NCBI GenBank assembly: GCA_024243835.1
Contig: JALPMN010000645.1
Location: 57,837-121,836 of the forward strand
Length of the DNA: 64,000 bases
From: Enteropsectra breve
Lineage: Eukaryota > Microsporidia
Direction: 5' to 3'
Below the pieces are notes generated by a model, which worked only from the letters and a program-made list of their open reading frames with translations, was not told where the DNA came from and did not search any database. Both the position numbers and the translations under genes were made by a program. Shown here piece by piece: positions 54,117 to 63,681 of this stretch (positions are counted from its first letter, which is position 1; every line of letters starts with the position of its first letter).

Positions 54117-54539
54117 ATGGCCTTTATGCTGTCTATATCCAAGGAGCAGTGCTACTTTTTAAACGCCACCATGGGTTTTTATCTTGCTATCAGGGGAGGA
54201 AATCATCCTTTTCGCGAAGGTTTTATGCAAAACTTTCCTAATACCAAAACTTGGCTTCTTGATGCAGCCTCTAAATTTAAAGATGCTGAAGACTGTTGGA
54301 ATTCGTATTTCACTGGCGAAATAATTATGAAGACCCTTAGAGTCTTGCCAGGCCATTTATGTTACTATGATATTTTGGGTACTTTATTCTATCAAGGAAC
54401 CATGCTTTTAAAATGCCTTGAAGAGAAAAATAAAGATGATCTTGAGATTTTTAAAGAGAACAATATTTACGTGGACAAGCATACGATTGAAGCCCTTAAA
54501 AGTTTCTCTCCGAACTTCATGCCATACCATCGTCTTTAG
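54117..54539 (+). CDS. Hypothetical protein
   Basis: 140 residues, not recognised. The frame starts with a GTG, with ATG 54117 next; I use the ATG. The protein has alternating helical segments (QCYFLNATMGFYLAIRGGNH, TWLLDAASKFKDAEDCWNSY, GTLFYQGTMLLKCLEEKNKD) and a few cysteines; no signal peptide or membrane span. It lies between the 622-residue gene and the paralogue pair, on the same strand as its neighbours. It may be a truncated or lineage-specific gene. Moderate support comes from length and composition only. Confidence 0.5.
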   Translation: MAFMLSISKEQCYFLNATMGFYLAIRGGNHPFREGFMQNFPNTKTWLLDAASKFKDAEDCWNSYFTGEIIMKTLRVLPGHLCYYDILGTLFYQGTMLLKCLEEKNKDDLEIFKENNIYVDKHTIEALKSFSPNFMPYHRL

Positions 54540-54943
54540 TGTGCATCATACTACAACACCTTCCTTTGCAATTCAGTTGCTTGATCAAACGCGATAACCT
54601 GAAAGCTTATTCTAATCATTAAAACAATTTCTATGCTTCATTGTATACTTTTAACCATTCATTAATAAGGATGTTCGCTGTAATTGCGAACATATATTGG
54701 GCACGAGTAAAATAAAAGAATGGCATACACATATATAAAATGGTATGTGACATGTGTTTGCATTAAGAGTTTAACAATTATTTTCAGGACGGCGGTTCAG
54801 TATTTTTGACTATTTAATCTATTGATAAATAACTATTAGTTAATCCAGAGCCAAGATGACTTTCTTTCTTCCAACAACATCTAGTTGCTTTACTATTAAC
54901 GTGATCGATCAAATTTTACTAAAAATTTTAACGGACTGCCCTC
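54540..54943. other. Intergenic, nothing recognised
   Basis: AT-rich. A short frame at 54856-55053 overlaps the next gene out of frame. CCC lies two bases before the next ATG. Confidence 0.6.
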
Positions 54944-57349
54944 ATGAAAATATTTCTCATATCAGGATTCATAAGCAGAGTATTTTCAAGAATTGTTCTA
55001 GCACCACTCCAACGCCCATACAAAGATCAGTATGCAGTTACACTCAAATCTGATACAATGGCCGTATCTTTTGACTTTAGAGATCTTCTTGTGTCTGGGC
55101 CAATAGAAAGAGCTTTCAGCTACGCAAAGGAGGAGGGTGTGCAGATATCGCCATGGCTTGATCTTCTGGTCGAGTTTAATGAAGTGTATGAACAAGCACT
55201 GCAGGATCTATCCTGCAGCCCGGCAAATGCCTATGACTTGCATGATAAGCTCCTAAATGACGAGCTTAAAAAAAGCGTTCTTTTTCACAAATTCATTAAT
55301 GAAAACTTTCCTGAAGAACTTGATGATTTTATCAAAGTTTTCCCTCTTGATATTGTTTACGATGTCTTTCAGCTAACATCTGGCTGGTGCGAAAGCCTGA
55401 GCATTAAGTTTAGTGAAAGCAGGGCATTTGAGATTCTGAGGGCATATGATTACCTTGAAATAAGCGGTGAAAAGAAGGCTGATCTTTTCTTTAATGAAAA
55501 CGGCGAACCAGTGCGTTTGAGGCTAAAAATCATTGATCTTTTTTGTATTAATTTCGTGTATCTTCTCGGAAAACACGAGCTATTGAAGAAATACAGATCA
55601 TTTTTCAATTCTGTTGAGGAGGATGATGATGAACCGATATTTAGTTCTGAATTATATAGCAACTCTGAAAAAATGAATAGCTCTGCAGGTGCTTTAATAA
55701 AGAACATGCATCTGTTTTCAAGAATAATGAAAGCCATTGCGGACATTTCTATAGAAACAGAAAATGAAGAGTTAATAGAGCGAGCAAAGGATGCGGAAGA
55801 CAACAAAAACACTGCAAGAATCAATGCAATAAAAAGTATAGAGCCACTTAAGGACTACATCTGCTTGCTGAAGGTAATTAAAAATGACGGCCGTGTTGGC
55901 AATCTGTTTTTGTCTTGTGGGGACTATATCTTTGTGCACAAATTGCTCTATGGAGAAAATGCCACGATGATCAGCCTAACTAACAAGAAGAAAAACTATA
56001 GTAACCCACGGGTAGATCTTATTGATGAGTTTAAGACATGCAAACTGCCTATGAGCAACAGAAGACTGGAGATTATGCTGCCTTTTTCAGAATATTACGG
56101 CGGCAATGATAGATTCGTCACCTCTAAAATTCCGAGAGATTTTGCACAGTGCATTAGTTGTTATGCTAATTTTATGCCGATATACAAGGATATTAATGAG
56201 GTGTATATTTATAGCTTGCTTGATCTTTATAAAGAATCACCCAAAACAGGAATGACGAACAAGCCTATGATACGCTATCTTGTGAATATGGTAGTAAAGG
56301 CTCTAAAAGAGTTTTCGGGGCTTAGATCACTGCTAATTGACGGCTTTTACGAATTCCCAGATGAGCTAATTCCAGAGCTGCAAGAGTCTAAATTATCGCA
56401 ATTCGGAGCTGTCAGTTTCTACAAAAATATCGACTACCATGTTATTAATCGCATTTTCAGCAAGGAATGCCCGCTTAGAAAAAGCATCTCTCAGTTTATT
56501 GGACGTTTTAGCTCATTGCAGCTTCTTTCTACATATATTCCAGCGAAACAAATAAAAACTGCAGTAATATACATTGAGGAAGAAGAAAGATACAGAGACT
56601 TCACAAAAAACGAAAGGGCATTTTTTGAACAAATTAGCAACTATTTTGCTGAGCAGAACTTCAAAAAGAATATGGTTCTTAGTAACCAATTTGAAATTGA
56701 AACCGTTTACTTCCAAAGACTTAAATTTGAAGTAGAAGAGTCTGCTTTGAGCTCTGCTAGACCTGAATTAGGTCTGGAAAATTATTTCATTCGTGGTGAG
56801 GGTTATGATTTAGCCAGTGAAATAACGTCTAAATGTAGAATTAGCCAAGTGAAGACTTTCAACTATAATGACAGCACTGGCTTTATTTCGCGCTGCATTA
56901 GCCGTGTTATACTCGGCAATAGGTATATTAAAAAGATTGAGATTATAATAAACAACTATGATAAGTTGGACATGGCAGCTGAACGTTCGAAGATCTTTAG
57001 GTTAGACCATTCTTGTCTAATTCTGAATATGAATGCTCAAAGACTCATTGATAGAGCGACTAAAAGTACTTTATGCAAGAATACAGCGCATGGCATTTTC
57101 TTAATATACGCCAGCTATGTGCATGAAAACTACAATAATGCAGTTCTTAAGATTCGGCTAAGACAGCGTAGATCTGATAAATTTGACTATGAACGATTGA
57201 TGAGTAGTTTACTTGCATATATCAAGACAGAATGTATTAGATACTATCGTTCTGATAACCACGGCTATCTAAAAAACAAGAGTGTGGAATTTGACAAGGA
57301 TATTTATGAAGTCAACAACGATCTTGCGACACAAGTCATTAGGTTATAA
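54944..57349 (+). CDS. Large lineage-specific protein, paralogue A
   Basis: 801 residues with a hydrophobic N-terminus (MKIFLISGFISRVFSRIVLA) that could be a signal peptide. It is clearly related to the gene at 58946-61195 along its whole length: FDFRDL/FDLRDL near the start, LTSGWCESL/LTNGWCHEL, KIIDLFCINFVYLL/KTIDLFCINVVYLL, NRRLEIMLPF/NRKLNIMLPF and SCLILNMNAQR/SCLILNINVHR. No known domain. The C-terminal half has regularly spaced hydrophobic residues that recall leucine-rich repeats (LRSLLIDGFYEFPDELIPEL). A 36-residue acidic/Ser segment (about 225-280) is absent from the paralogue. CCC lies two bases before ATG 54944. Large secreted families of this kind are common in microsporidia. Confidence 0.9.
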   Translation: MKIFLISGFISRVFSRIVLAPLQRPYKDQYAVTLKSDTMAVSFDFRDLLVSGPIERAFSYAKEEGVQISPWLDLLVEFNEVYEQALQDLSCSPANAYDLHDKLLNDELKKSVLFHKFINENFPEELDDFIKVFPLDIVYDVFQLTSGWCESLSIKFSESRAFEILRAYDYLEISGEKKADLFFNENGEPVRLRLKIIDLFCINFVYLLGKHELLKKYRSFFNSVEEDDDEPIFSSELYSNSEKMNSSAGALIKNMHLFSRIMKAIADISIETENEELIERAKDAEDNKNTARINAIKSIEPLKDYICLLKVIKNDGRVGNLFLSCGDYIFVHKLLYGENATMISLTNKKKNYSNPRVDLIDEFKTCKLPMSNRRLEIMLPFSEYYGGNDRFVTSKIPRDFAQCISCYANFMPIYKDINEVYIYSLLDLYKESPKTGMTNKPMIRYLVNMVVKALKEFSGLRSLLIDGFYEFPDELIPELQESKLSQFGAVSFYKNIDYHVINRIFSKECPLRKSISQFIGRFSSLQLLSTYIPAKQIKTAVIYIEEEERYRDFTKNERAFFEQISNYFAEQNFKKNMVLSNQFEIETVYFQRLKFEVEESALSSARPELGLENYFIRGEGYDLASEITSKCRISQVKTFNYNDSTGFISRCISRVILGNRYIKKIEIIINNYDKLDMAAERSKIFRLDHSCLILNMNAQRLIDRATKSTLCKNTAHGIFLIYASYVHENYNNAVLKIRLRQRRSDKFDYERLMSSLLAYIKTECIRYYRSDNHGYLKNKSVEFDKDIYEVNNDLATQVIRL

Positions 57350-57873
57350 ACATTTCAAACTGATTTTTTGATTTCCTTTTGCCAGCGCCTTGTTTTTTAA
57401 AGTATATTTGAAATGACTCATTTCAGTGATTACTATTTATTTTAACACTTATATAACCAGTTGGCCTTCAAAAAGGCTGCTCTTCTAATATAGCATGTCG
57501 TATTTATAAAATACAATGTAAAGAACCCAATGGATCCGAATGCAAAGAATCAATTAAATAATAAAATACCGTTTGATATAGCAAAACTTAATTTAATCAT
57601 TCTTCATACTTATCATGCGAACAATACATTCTGAAACACTGTTTCTAGATTAGGCTCTTTATTCTTTTGTGTTGCCTAACCACAGTACTTCTAATCTAAA
57701 GGAATTATTTTATTAAATAAAAGCATGATGTATTATCAGTTGCTGAAGTTTTAGTGTGTAAATATCTTGCGAACTATGGCAAGGCCTTATTTATGAATTT
57801 GCACACCTATTTTCTGATACGCTTAATATGCATGATGTTTAAGTAAAAATTTTTGAGAAAGGTGAAGCCTTAC
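57350..57873. other. Intergenic, nothing recognised
   Basis: AT-rich stretch between paralogue A and the small secreted protein gene. Confidence 0.6.
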
Positions 57874-58098
57874 ATGCTTTCGCTACATACCAGGATCTTG
57901 AGTATTATATGCATATGCACACTAGTTCTTGTTCTAACGGCTTCAGTGATAAGTGCAGCACAAAGTAATGAGGACAAAATACTTGGCTTTGCCAAGATGT
58001 GCAACAAGTTTTATTCCGAAGGCTGCCCTTGGTCAATAAACCTTCAAGAGTGTAGAGCAAAAGAAAGCATTTGCAGTTTTTTTAAGGGAGGCAAATGA
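57874..58098 (+). CDS. Small secreted cysteine-rich protein
   Basis: 74 residues. A typical signal peptide (about residues 1-29, with the core ILSIICICTLVLVLTASVIS and cleavage near AA-QS) is followed by about 45 mature residues with four cysteines: MCNKFYSEGCPWSINLQECR and then ESICSFF, spaced for two disulfide bonds. No family recognised. The start is ATG 57874; the frame extends to a TTG only. It sits between two convergent, related, probably secreted genes. Such small cysteine-rich secreted proteins are common host-facing candidates in intracellular parasites. The small size leaves some doubt. Confidence 0.65.
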   Translation: MLSLHTRILSIICICTLVLVLTASVISAAQSNEDKILGFAKMCNKFYSEGCPWSINLQECRAKESICSFFKGGK

Positions 58099-58945
58099 TC
58101 AATCAGTGCATGCAATTCTAATAAGTATTCAAGTAAAAAAGCTTACTTCATCATAATTTTTTGCTTCGTTTATATCTTTCTAATATTTCGCCGCCTGCTA
58201 CTGCCTTACGTATCCTTAGATCTGCTTGGAAGGACCAAGTTATTATGCTGAACCGCTTTATGGGCTTTTAAGCTTATAAATACCAAATAAACTTTAGGAT
58301 ATATCTCAATATCGGGTATGTTATGTGTCTATAATATATACAACGATCGAAATAACAGCTGCTGAATATTACAAACCTATTGACGATATTAACCGATGCT
58401 ATATTAGTTTAGTTAGTTCATCATTATGCATACAGGCTTCTTTTCGCATGTTGTCCTTTAGGAAAAATCACAGCACAGATCCTATCAATAACCTGGTAAA
58501 TAAACTGAACTTATGTCTTCGCTATCATGTCTAGACTAGGAGACTGTTCTTTCTGCAATGCTACAATGTGATCATAGCATGCAAATGCTTCTATTTTCTA
58601 TAATTTTATTGTCTTCATTCATAAAATGAATTGTGCCTGAGGCTTGGAAGTAGTCAGATTCTTTTTTATCATGGTCATCAGGAGTTTGGATCTTTAGTTT
58701 CTCAACAAAAGAATCAATGTTGATATCTTAATAAAGACAAGGCATACAAAAATATTAATGCTTAAATTGACAGTACAATCATAATTTCCCTGCGCTTCTG
58801 CAATGACTGTATAGAGACTATTTATGAGTGAGAATTTCATTTTCGTATGCTTTAAAAATATAGAATTATAAACTTTCTTTTGGTTACAACGTTTGTGCTT
58901 AAAAAGAAAGAATCATTAATTTATTTATCCTAGTATGATTGGCTG
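58099..58945. other. Intergenic, nothing recognised
   Basis: AT-rich. A 69-codon frame at 58325-58534 looks random. It contains TTTCGCCGCC at about 58189, which is not the TTTCCCGCC box. Confidence 0.55.
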
Positions 58946-61195
58946 TTACATGCGTATTGACTTTAGAGATGACTCGTTGACTATATTATAACCTGCATAC
59001 TCAAATCTTAGCCTATTTCCAACATTAAAGCCTTGATTTTCATATTCATTCTTGAAGCTCTCCATTAAACTGTGTATTACCTCGTCTGTTGACGACCTAC
59101 TTCGTCTCAGCCGTAGCGTTATTGTCATGTTGTTCTCAAAGACAATACGCCTAATTAAATAAGAAAAATCGCGTGCATATATTGGTTGCAGCCTGTTGTC
59201 TGTCTGATTGCTCATATATCTGTGCACATTTATATTTAATATCAGGCACGAATTGCTACTTTTGAAATATCTTAAATAATTTGACATACTTTCAAAGCAT
59301 ATGTGCTCATGATCCTTTACGATGATCTCAATTATTTTTATAGTCTTAAACGCACTTTCAGCAGCTTTGGTGAGGCCCTCAAGAAAAGCATCAGTGCCAG
59401 GATCATTGCAGGCAACTACTTTTCTGATCGTGCAGCTATCAACGATTTCAGTCCCCCAAATGTATGTTGAACTGTGTCTAAATTCTGTGATAGGTGCTAG
59501 TAGCGGCCTATTTGCATTCATATTAGTGTTATGTGTTAAGAACGACAGCTCCATACAATAAAAAGTATCGATCTCTAGTGCTTCTCCCGGAATGACAGCT
59601 TCATAGAGACATCCGTTTTTAAAATACTTTCTGATTTGCTTGACAACATTTTTTTCATCATCAAAGAAATCCACACGGGCACCTGCTATCCAGTGGGCAA
59701 GGGTAGCCTCTTTTATCTGGTTTTTTGGCAGAAATTTTGAAATAAAGATCAAAGCACGAAAATGGCCCACAAAATGCGTGATGCTTTTCTTAAGCGGAGA
59801 GTTTTCATCAAAAAGGCGGTAAATTACCAAATAGTCGAGTGCTCCATGGGTGCTCATGGCACCGAACTTCTTAAGTGCTTTCTTTTTTAACACTGGGATT
59901 AAGGCATCCGGGAATTTATGAAAGCCCCGAATAAATAGTGCGTTAAGCCCTGGCAGCTGCTTTATTACTGTTAAAACAGTGTCAATCAAGAGACCATAAA
60001 CATACTCCTCTTGGCGCTGAGAAACCGAGTCTTTTTCAGAAAAATGAATCAAATTACTAATACAAACCTCTGTTAGCTCATTGAAGATTCCCATCAGATG
60101 TGTGAAGCTGTGAGATATAAGAACACTGTTACTGTTAAACTTCAGCGGTCTCAGATACTGCTTATACATAAAATCCCTGCAAAAAGGCAGCATGATATTA
60201 AGTTTTCTGTTGATCATGCGGGGACTGAGTGTGTTAAGCTCGACAATAAGATCCAGCCTCGAAGATTCCTCGTTAAAGTCATTTTTATGTTGAAGACGGA
60301 TGCTCTTGCAGTTTTCTTCATGCAGCAGGTCATAAACGAAATAAACTGACTCAGTTCCGAGAAAAAGGCTTTTAACACGATGCTTCTCCATTTTAATATG
60401 CAGCAGACAGATATAGTGGGCTAAGGGGCCGGTCTTTTTAATCAGGGCGGCAATTTTTTTTCTATCGTGTTTATTTTCAACCCCCAGGTATTCGTTGTAT
60501 GCGCTAGCAACAGAGGTTTTATATCCAGCAGTGAGCAATGAACGGTAGTCTTCCAACAAGCCATGTGTCTCGAGGAGATAGACGACATTGATGCAGAAGA
60601 GATCGATGGTCTTTATTCTGAGATGCAGCGGCGCGCCTGAGTGTTTAAAGAAAACATCAACCTGTTTTTCATGATCAAGCTCCAAATAATTAAATGCCAT
60701 CAAAATATCAGATATTGTTTCGTCGTCTACAAAGAATCTTAGTTCGTGGCACCAGCCATTTGTTAATTTAAAAACACTGTTTAAAACGCTTGATGCAACA
60801 TGGAGACTAAAAAGCATAATATCCGCGGGCTCGTTCTCTTTCAAAAAAATATCATAGTGATTGTGCGTCATCATAATTTTTTGGATGTGCTCGCACTGCA
60901 CTCTATGGGTATCAGCAATAGAGCATTTGATCTTACTTAATGCATTCTCATAAAGATCGTACATTTCGAGCAGCACCTTGAGCCTTGGGGTAGCTTCTAT
61001 GTCTCTCAGATGAGTGCCTCGCACAGCCTGCTCTACAACTTTGGACTTAAAAAGGTCTCTCAAATCAAACGTGTCAGTCGAGTCTTTGGTATTTATGCTA
61101 ACCTGAAACTGCTTTTCAAACATTCTTTCATCATCATACACGGGCATTGAAGAATAGTGCTTCCACAGTAATGCGCAAAGTAAAAGGTTCGCCAT
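58946..61195 (-). CDS. Large lineage-specific protein, paralogue B
   Basis: 749 residues, with a short hydrophobic N-terminus (MANLLLCALLWKHYSS), possibly a signal peptide. It is homologous to the gene at 54944-57349, in convergent orientation, from FDLRDLF near residue 40 to the end. No known domain is visible. The C-terminal third ends in a basic strand pattern (ITLRLRRSRSS) also present in paralogue A (LKIRLRQRRSD). ATG 61195 has GCCC three bases upstream. The pair has diverged far enough that identity is limited to short blocks, so the duplication is old. Function unknown. Confidence 0.9.
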   Translation of the reverse strand: MANLLLCALLWKHYSSMPVYDDERMFEKQFQVSINTKDSTDTFDLRDLFKSKVVEQAVRGTHLRDIEATPRLKVLLEMYDLYENALSKIKCSIADTHRVQCEHIQKIMMTHNHYDIFLKENEPADIMLFSLHVASSVLNSVFKLTNGWCHELRFFVDDETISDILMAFNYLELDHEKQVDVFFKHSGAPLHLRIKTIDLFCINVVYLLETHGLLEDYRSLLTAGYKTSVASAYNEYLGVENKHDRKKIAALIKKTGPLAHYICLLHIKMEKHRVKSLFLGTESVYFVYDLLHEENCKSIRLQHKNDFNEESSRLDLIVELNTLSPRMINRKLNIMLPFCRDFMYKQYLRPLKFNSNSVLISHSFTHLMGIFNELTEVCISNLIHFSEKDSVSQRQEEYVYGLLIDTVLTVIKQLPGLNALFIRGFHKFPDALIPVLKKKALKKFGAMSTHGALDYLVIYRLFDENSPLKKSITHFVGHFRALIFISKFLPKNQIKEATLAHWIAGARVDFFDDEKNVVKQIRKYFKNGCLYEAVIPGEALEIDTFYCMELSFLTHNTNMNANRPLLAPITEFRHSSTYIWGTEIVDSCTIRKVVACNDPGTDAFLEGLTKAAESAFKTIKIIEIIVKDHEHICFESMSNYLRYFKSSNSCLILNINVHRYMSNQTDNRLQPIYARDFSYLIRRIVFENNMTITLRLRRSRSSTDEVIHSLMESFKNEYENQGFNVGNRLRFEYAGYNIVNESSLKSIRM

Positions 61196-62271
61196 TAGGG
61201 CCTTAATATAAAAATTTTACAAATTAAAATTAAAGCCAAAATAAATTACCATTAAGGTCTGACATACACCCGTAGGGATATTATGGTGCCTTATAAAAAT
61301 AATTGGTAAATATGTTTATTGATGTACTCACTCCTGGCATACATGGCCCTCTTGGTGCTTTTTTCTTAAATACTTTGTCATCACCTTTTTTATTACTGAT
61401 ATAATCAGTAATAGAAATAGGTATGGTTAAGCTGAAGATGTCTGATAAAGCATGACAAGGTCACAAAAGCACAGTAATTTTAAGTTTTATTAAAAATTAA
61501 TATTTTTTATAATTCAAGCAGCCCTAGTAGAAATATCAGAAAAGCATTATCTGTAGCGATTAGCATCAGGTTATTAGTGTGGTATATTGGAGCAGGAATC
61601 TAATATTTTGAATATAATATGGATCTTCTGTGTTAGTATAGCGTCTTAAGTAGCATTTATAAGTATTCTGTGCGACAGTGGTTAATTTTCGCAGCATTAT
61701 TCTATAAATATGGCATATAAAACGCAGCTACTGGTATTATTTAACTACATATAGACCACATATATCGAGTTGAGTAGTTTAAATATGATATTCTTGTTTA
61801 GTAGCAAAGATGAAATAAGTCTGAGTGCGAATAAATGTAAAGGCATCCTAGACAATATCCTTGGAGTTTAAGGTGATGCCAAAGCTTTAAAAAGCGTGAT
61901 AAATACAGATAGCTGAATATTACGTGGAGAGAATTAAATAGATGCACTATTCTGTTTTTCATCATCAAGGCAATGGCAGCTAGACGCTAAAAAAATTTAA
62001 AATACTCTTATGCACGTTAATTTGTCGCTTTAAAACATCATTGTCGCGGTACTAAGTGCCCAAAAGTATTTTTTTGAATACTGGGCGCTTGTATATTAAA
62101 AGCGATGGGAAAACACGATTATAGACCATTCCGCACAGTATTTTTATTATCTGATTTGTTTGACACATTTTCAACAAACCTTTATGCCCAGCAATAAGTT
62201 CTTACAAAACTTTTTTTATTACGAACAAATATTATATACGTTAAAGATATGAGCGAGGATTCTTAGCTGAA

Positions 62272-62660
62272 TGATGTTGAAAACGGTCAATTTAGGATTT
62301 TGGTTCCAGTCTCAGCAAAGTAGACAGAAGTGCGAACAGGACGGGGAGGCTTTAACCAACTTGCTCAATAAAAAAGAGAATAATGAAAGCTCTCCACGAA
62401 AGGGAAGAACTCCTGTTCTCTATGCGACTAAAGAAGGCTATTAAGTCAGCAAAAGGTAAAGCACGGCCGCAAATATTTTAAAGGACCACAAGTGCCTTAA
62501 AGTATCTGAGAGCAACATACTGAGGACTATAAAGATCGAATAAAGCCTTACTAGTTGTAGCTATAGACGGAAACTTCTTTAACTGACATTCTTATAGGCG
62601 GGAGAAAAGAATTCTGAAAATTTATATGGAACGCAGCGAAAATGAAAAAAATTCAGTGTT
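62272..62660 (+). pseudogene. Possible decayed Tc1/mariner-like transposase
   Basis: One frame starts with ATG 62272 and is open for 56 codons, ending KGRTPVLYATKEGY before a stop. After further stops the same frame gives ILKDHKCLKVSESNILRTIK. This is helix-turn-helix-like, and VSES-x-x-R-x-x-K recurs in Tc1/mariner DNA-binding domains. Another frame then gives RREKRILKIYMERSENEK, like the linker before the catalytic domain of such elements. No catalytic DDE/D part or terminal inverted repeats are seen. Remnant only. Confidence 0.4.
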
Positions 62661-62847
62661 TAGGCCTATATAGATATGAATATAATTGGTCAAGCTTTGA
62701 CCCATCTTGTTCCTTTTTATCATCTATTTTTATCGAAAGCTTACCAGTTCTAACCGCCCTGTGATTTTAATTTTGCTCAAATAACTTCCAGTTTAAATAG
62801 CTATATATGCTAAAAGTGTATTAATACATCCTTAATCAACACCAATC

Positions 62848-63130
62848 TTATTTGCATTGCTTTTCTTTCAGCTTAGCCAACGCAAGCATTACCATTGATC
62901 CAAAAGTATCTAAGAAACCATAATTTCCAGGGACATGAGTGCCAGGAATAGCAACGCTAAAATAAATCCATTTTTTACTCTTTTTGGACATCACTATAGT
63001 ATCCCACTTGGATATCAGAGTCAAATTTAAAGGCCATTACGCAACAGACAATAACATCCAACAATTGAAAAAAAATAGCGAATGCCGAAATAGAAGAGGT
63101 GCAGATAATACCTGAAAAGAAAACTTATAA
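62848..63130 (-). pseudogene. Decayed coding remnant, unrecognised
   Basis: At the minus-strand end, 47 codons from ATG 62991 are open (with WIYFSVAIPGTHVPGNYGFL). Upstream, in another frame, a second run is open (with AFKFDSDIQVGYYSDVQKE) up to a stop at the junction. The two look like one gene with a frameshift. No family recognised; whether this is one gene is inferred. Confidence 0.35.
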
Positions 63131-63605
63131 ATATGAACGTAAATATACTGAAATGTGTCAGTGAATTTTGTTAGTGCCAAAATTTGCAGATAAACAAACG
63201 AAAATGCGTCGGCTAAATATCGACCCATTCATTTTGTAAATGCTTTACACATACCATTATTGGATAACGTACTAGACAAGCTGCAGCAAAAAACATACAA
63301 AGAAGGCTACATTAATTATTTTAAAGTTTAAGCTTCGACTCTCACTGTTGAATTATGCCAAGTTTAAATGATATACGAAAGCCTCGTTTTAGACAAAATA
63401 AAGGCACGCTAGTGTGAACTATTACAGTAAAAATATACAGAAGGATCTTGAACTTATTGGGAAGGGCTAAGTAAGAAAACACAGCTCAGAATGGCATAAA
63501 TATGCTTCTGGTTTGTGCTATAGAATGCATTTATAAAACAGCAAAAAGTCAATTCAGAGCACAACGCTTTATAGGCCACATCCCATGATTAATACAATAG
63601 TGTTC

Positions 63606-63681
63606 GCTTAAACAGACCGCTTTTGTAATAAAAGCGTTGCGTATGTTTAAGCAAACTATGCTGTAAGAAGATTAGTACAGC
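63606..63681 (+). ncRNA. Candidate structured RNA (H/ACA-like hairpin)
   Basis: GCTTAAACA, GAC, CGCTTTT, GTAAT, AAAAGCG, TTGCGTA, TGTTTAAGC: a 9-bp outer stem and a 7-bp inner stem with a two-sided internal loop. AAACTA, which fits box H (ANANNA), follows at once. Then GCTGTA, 10 bases, TACAGC forms a 6-bp hairpin. The architecture resembles an H/ACA snoRNA, but I see no ACA box at the usual distance. Strand and transcription unknown. Confidence 0.35.
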
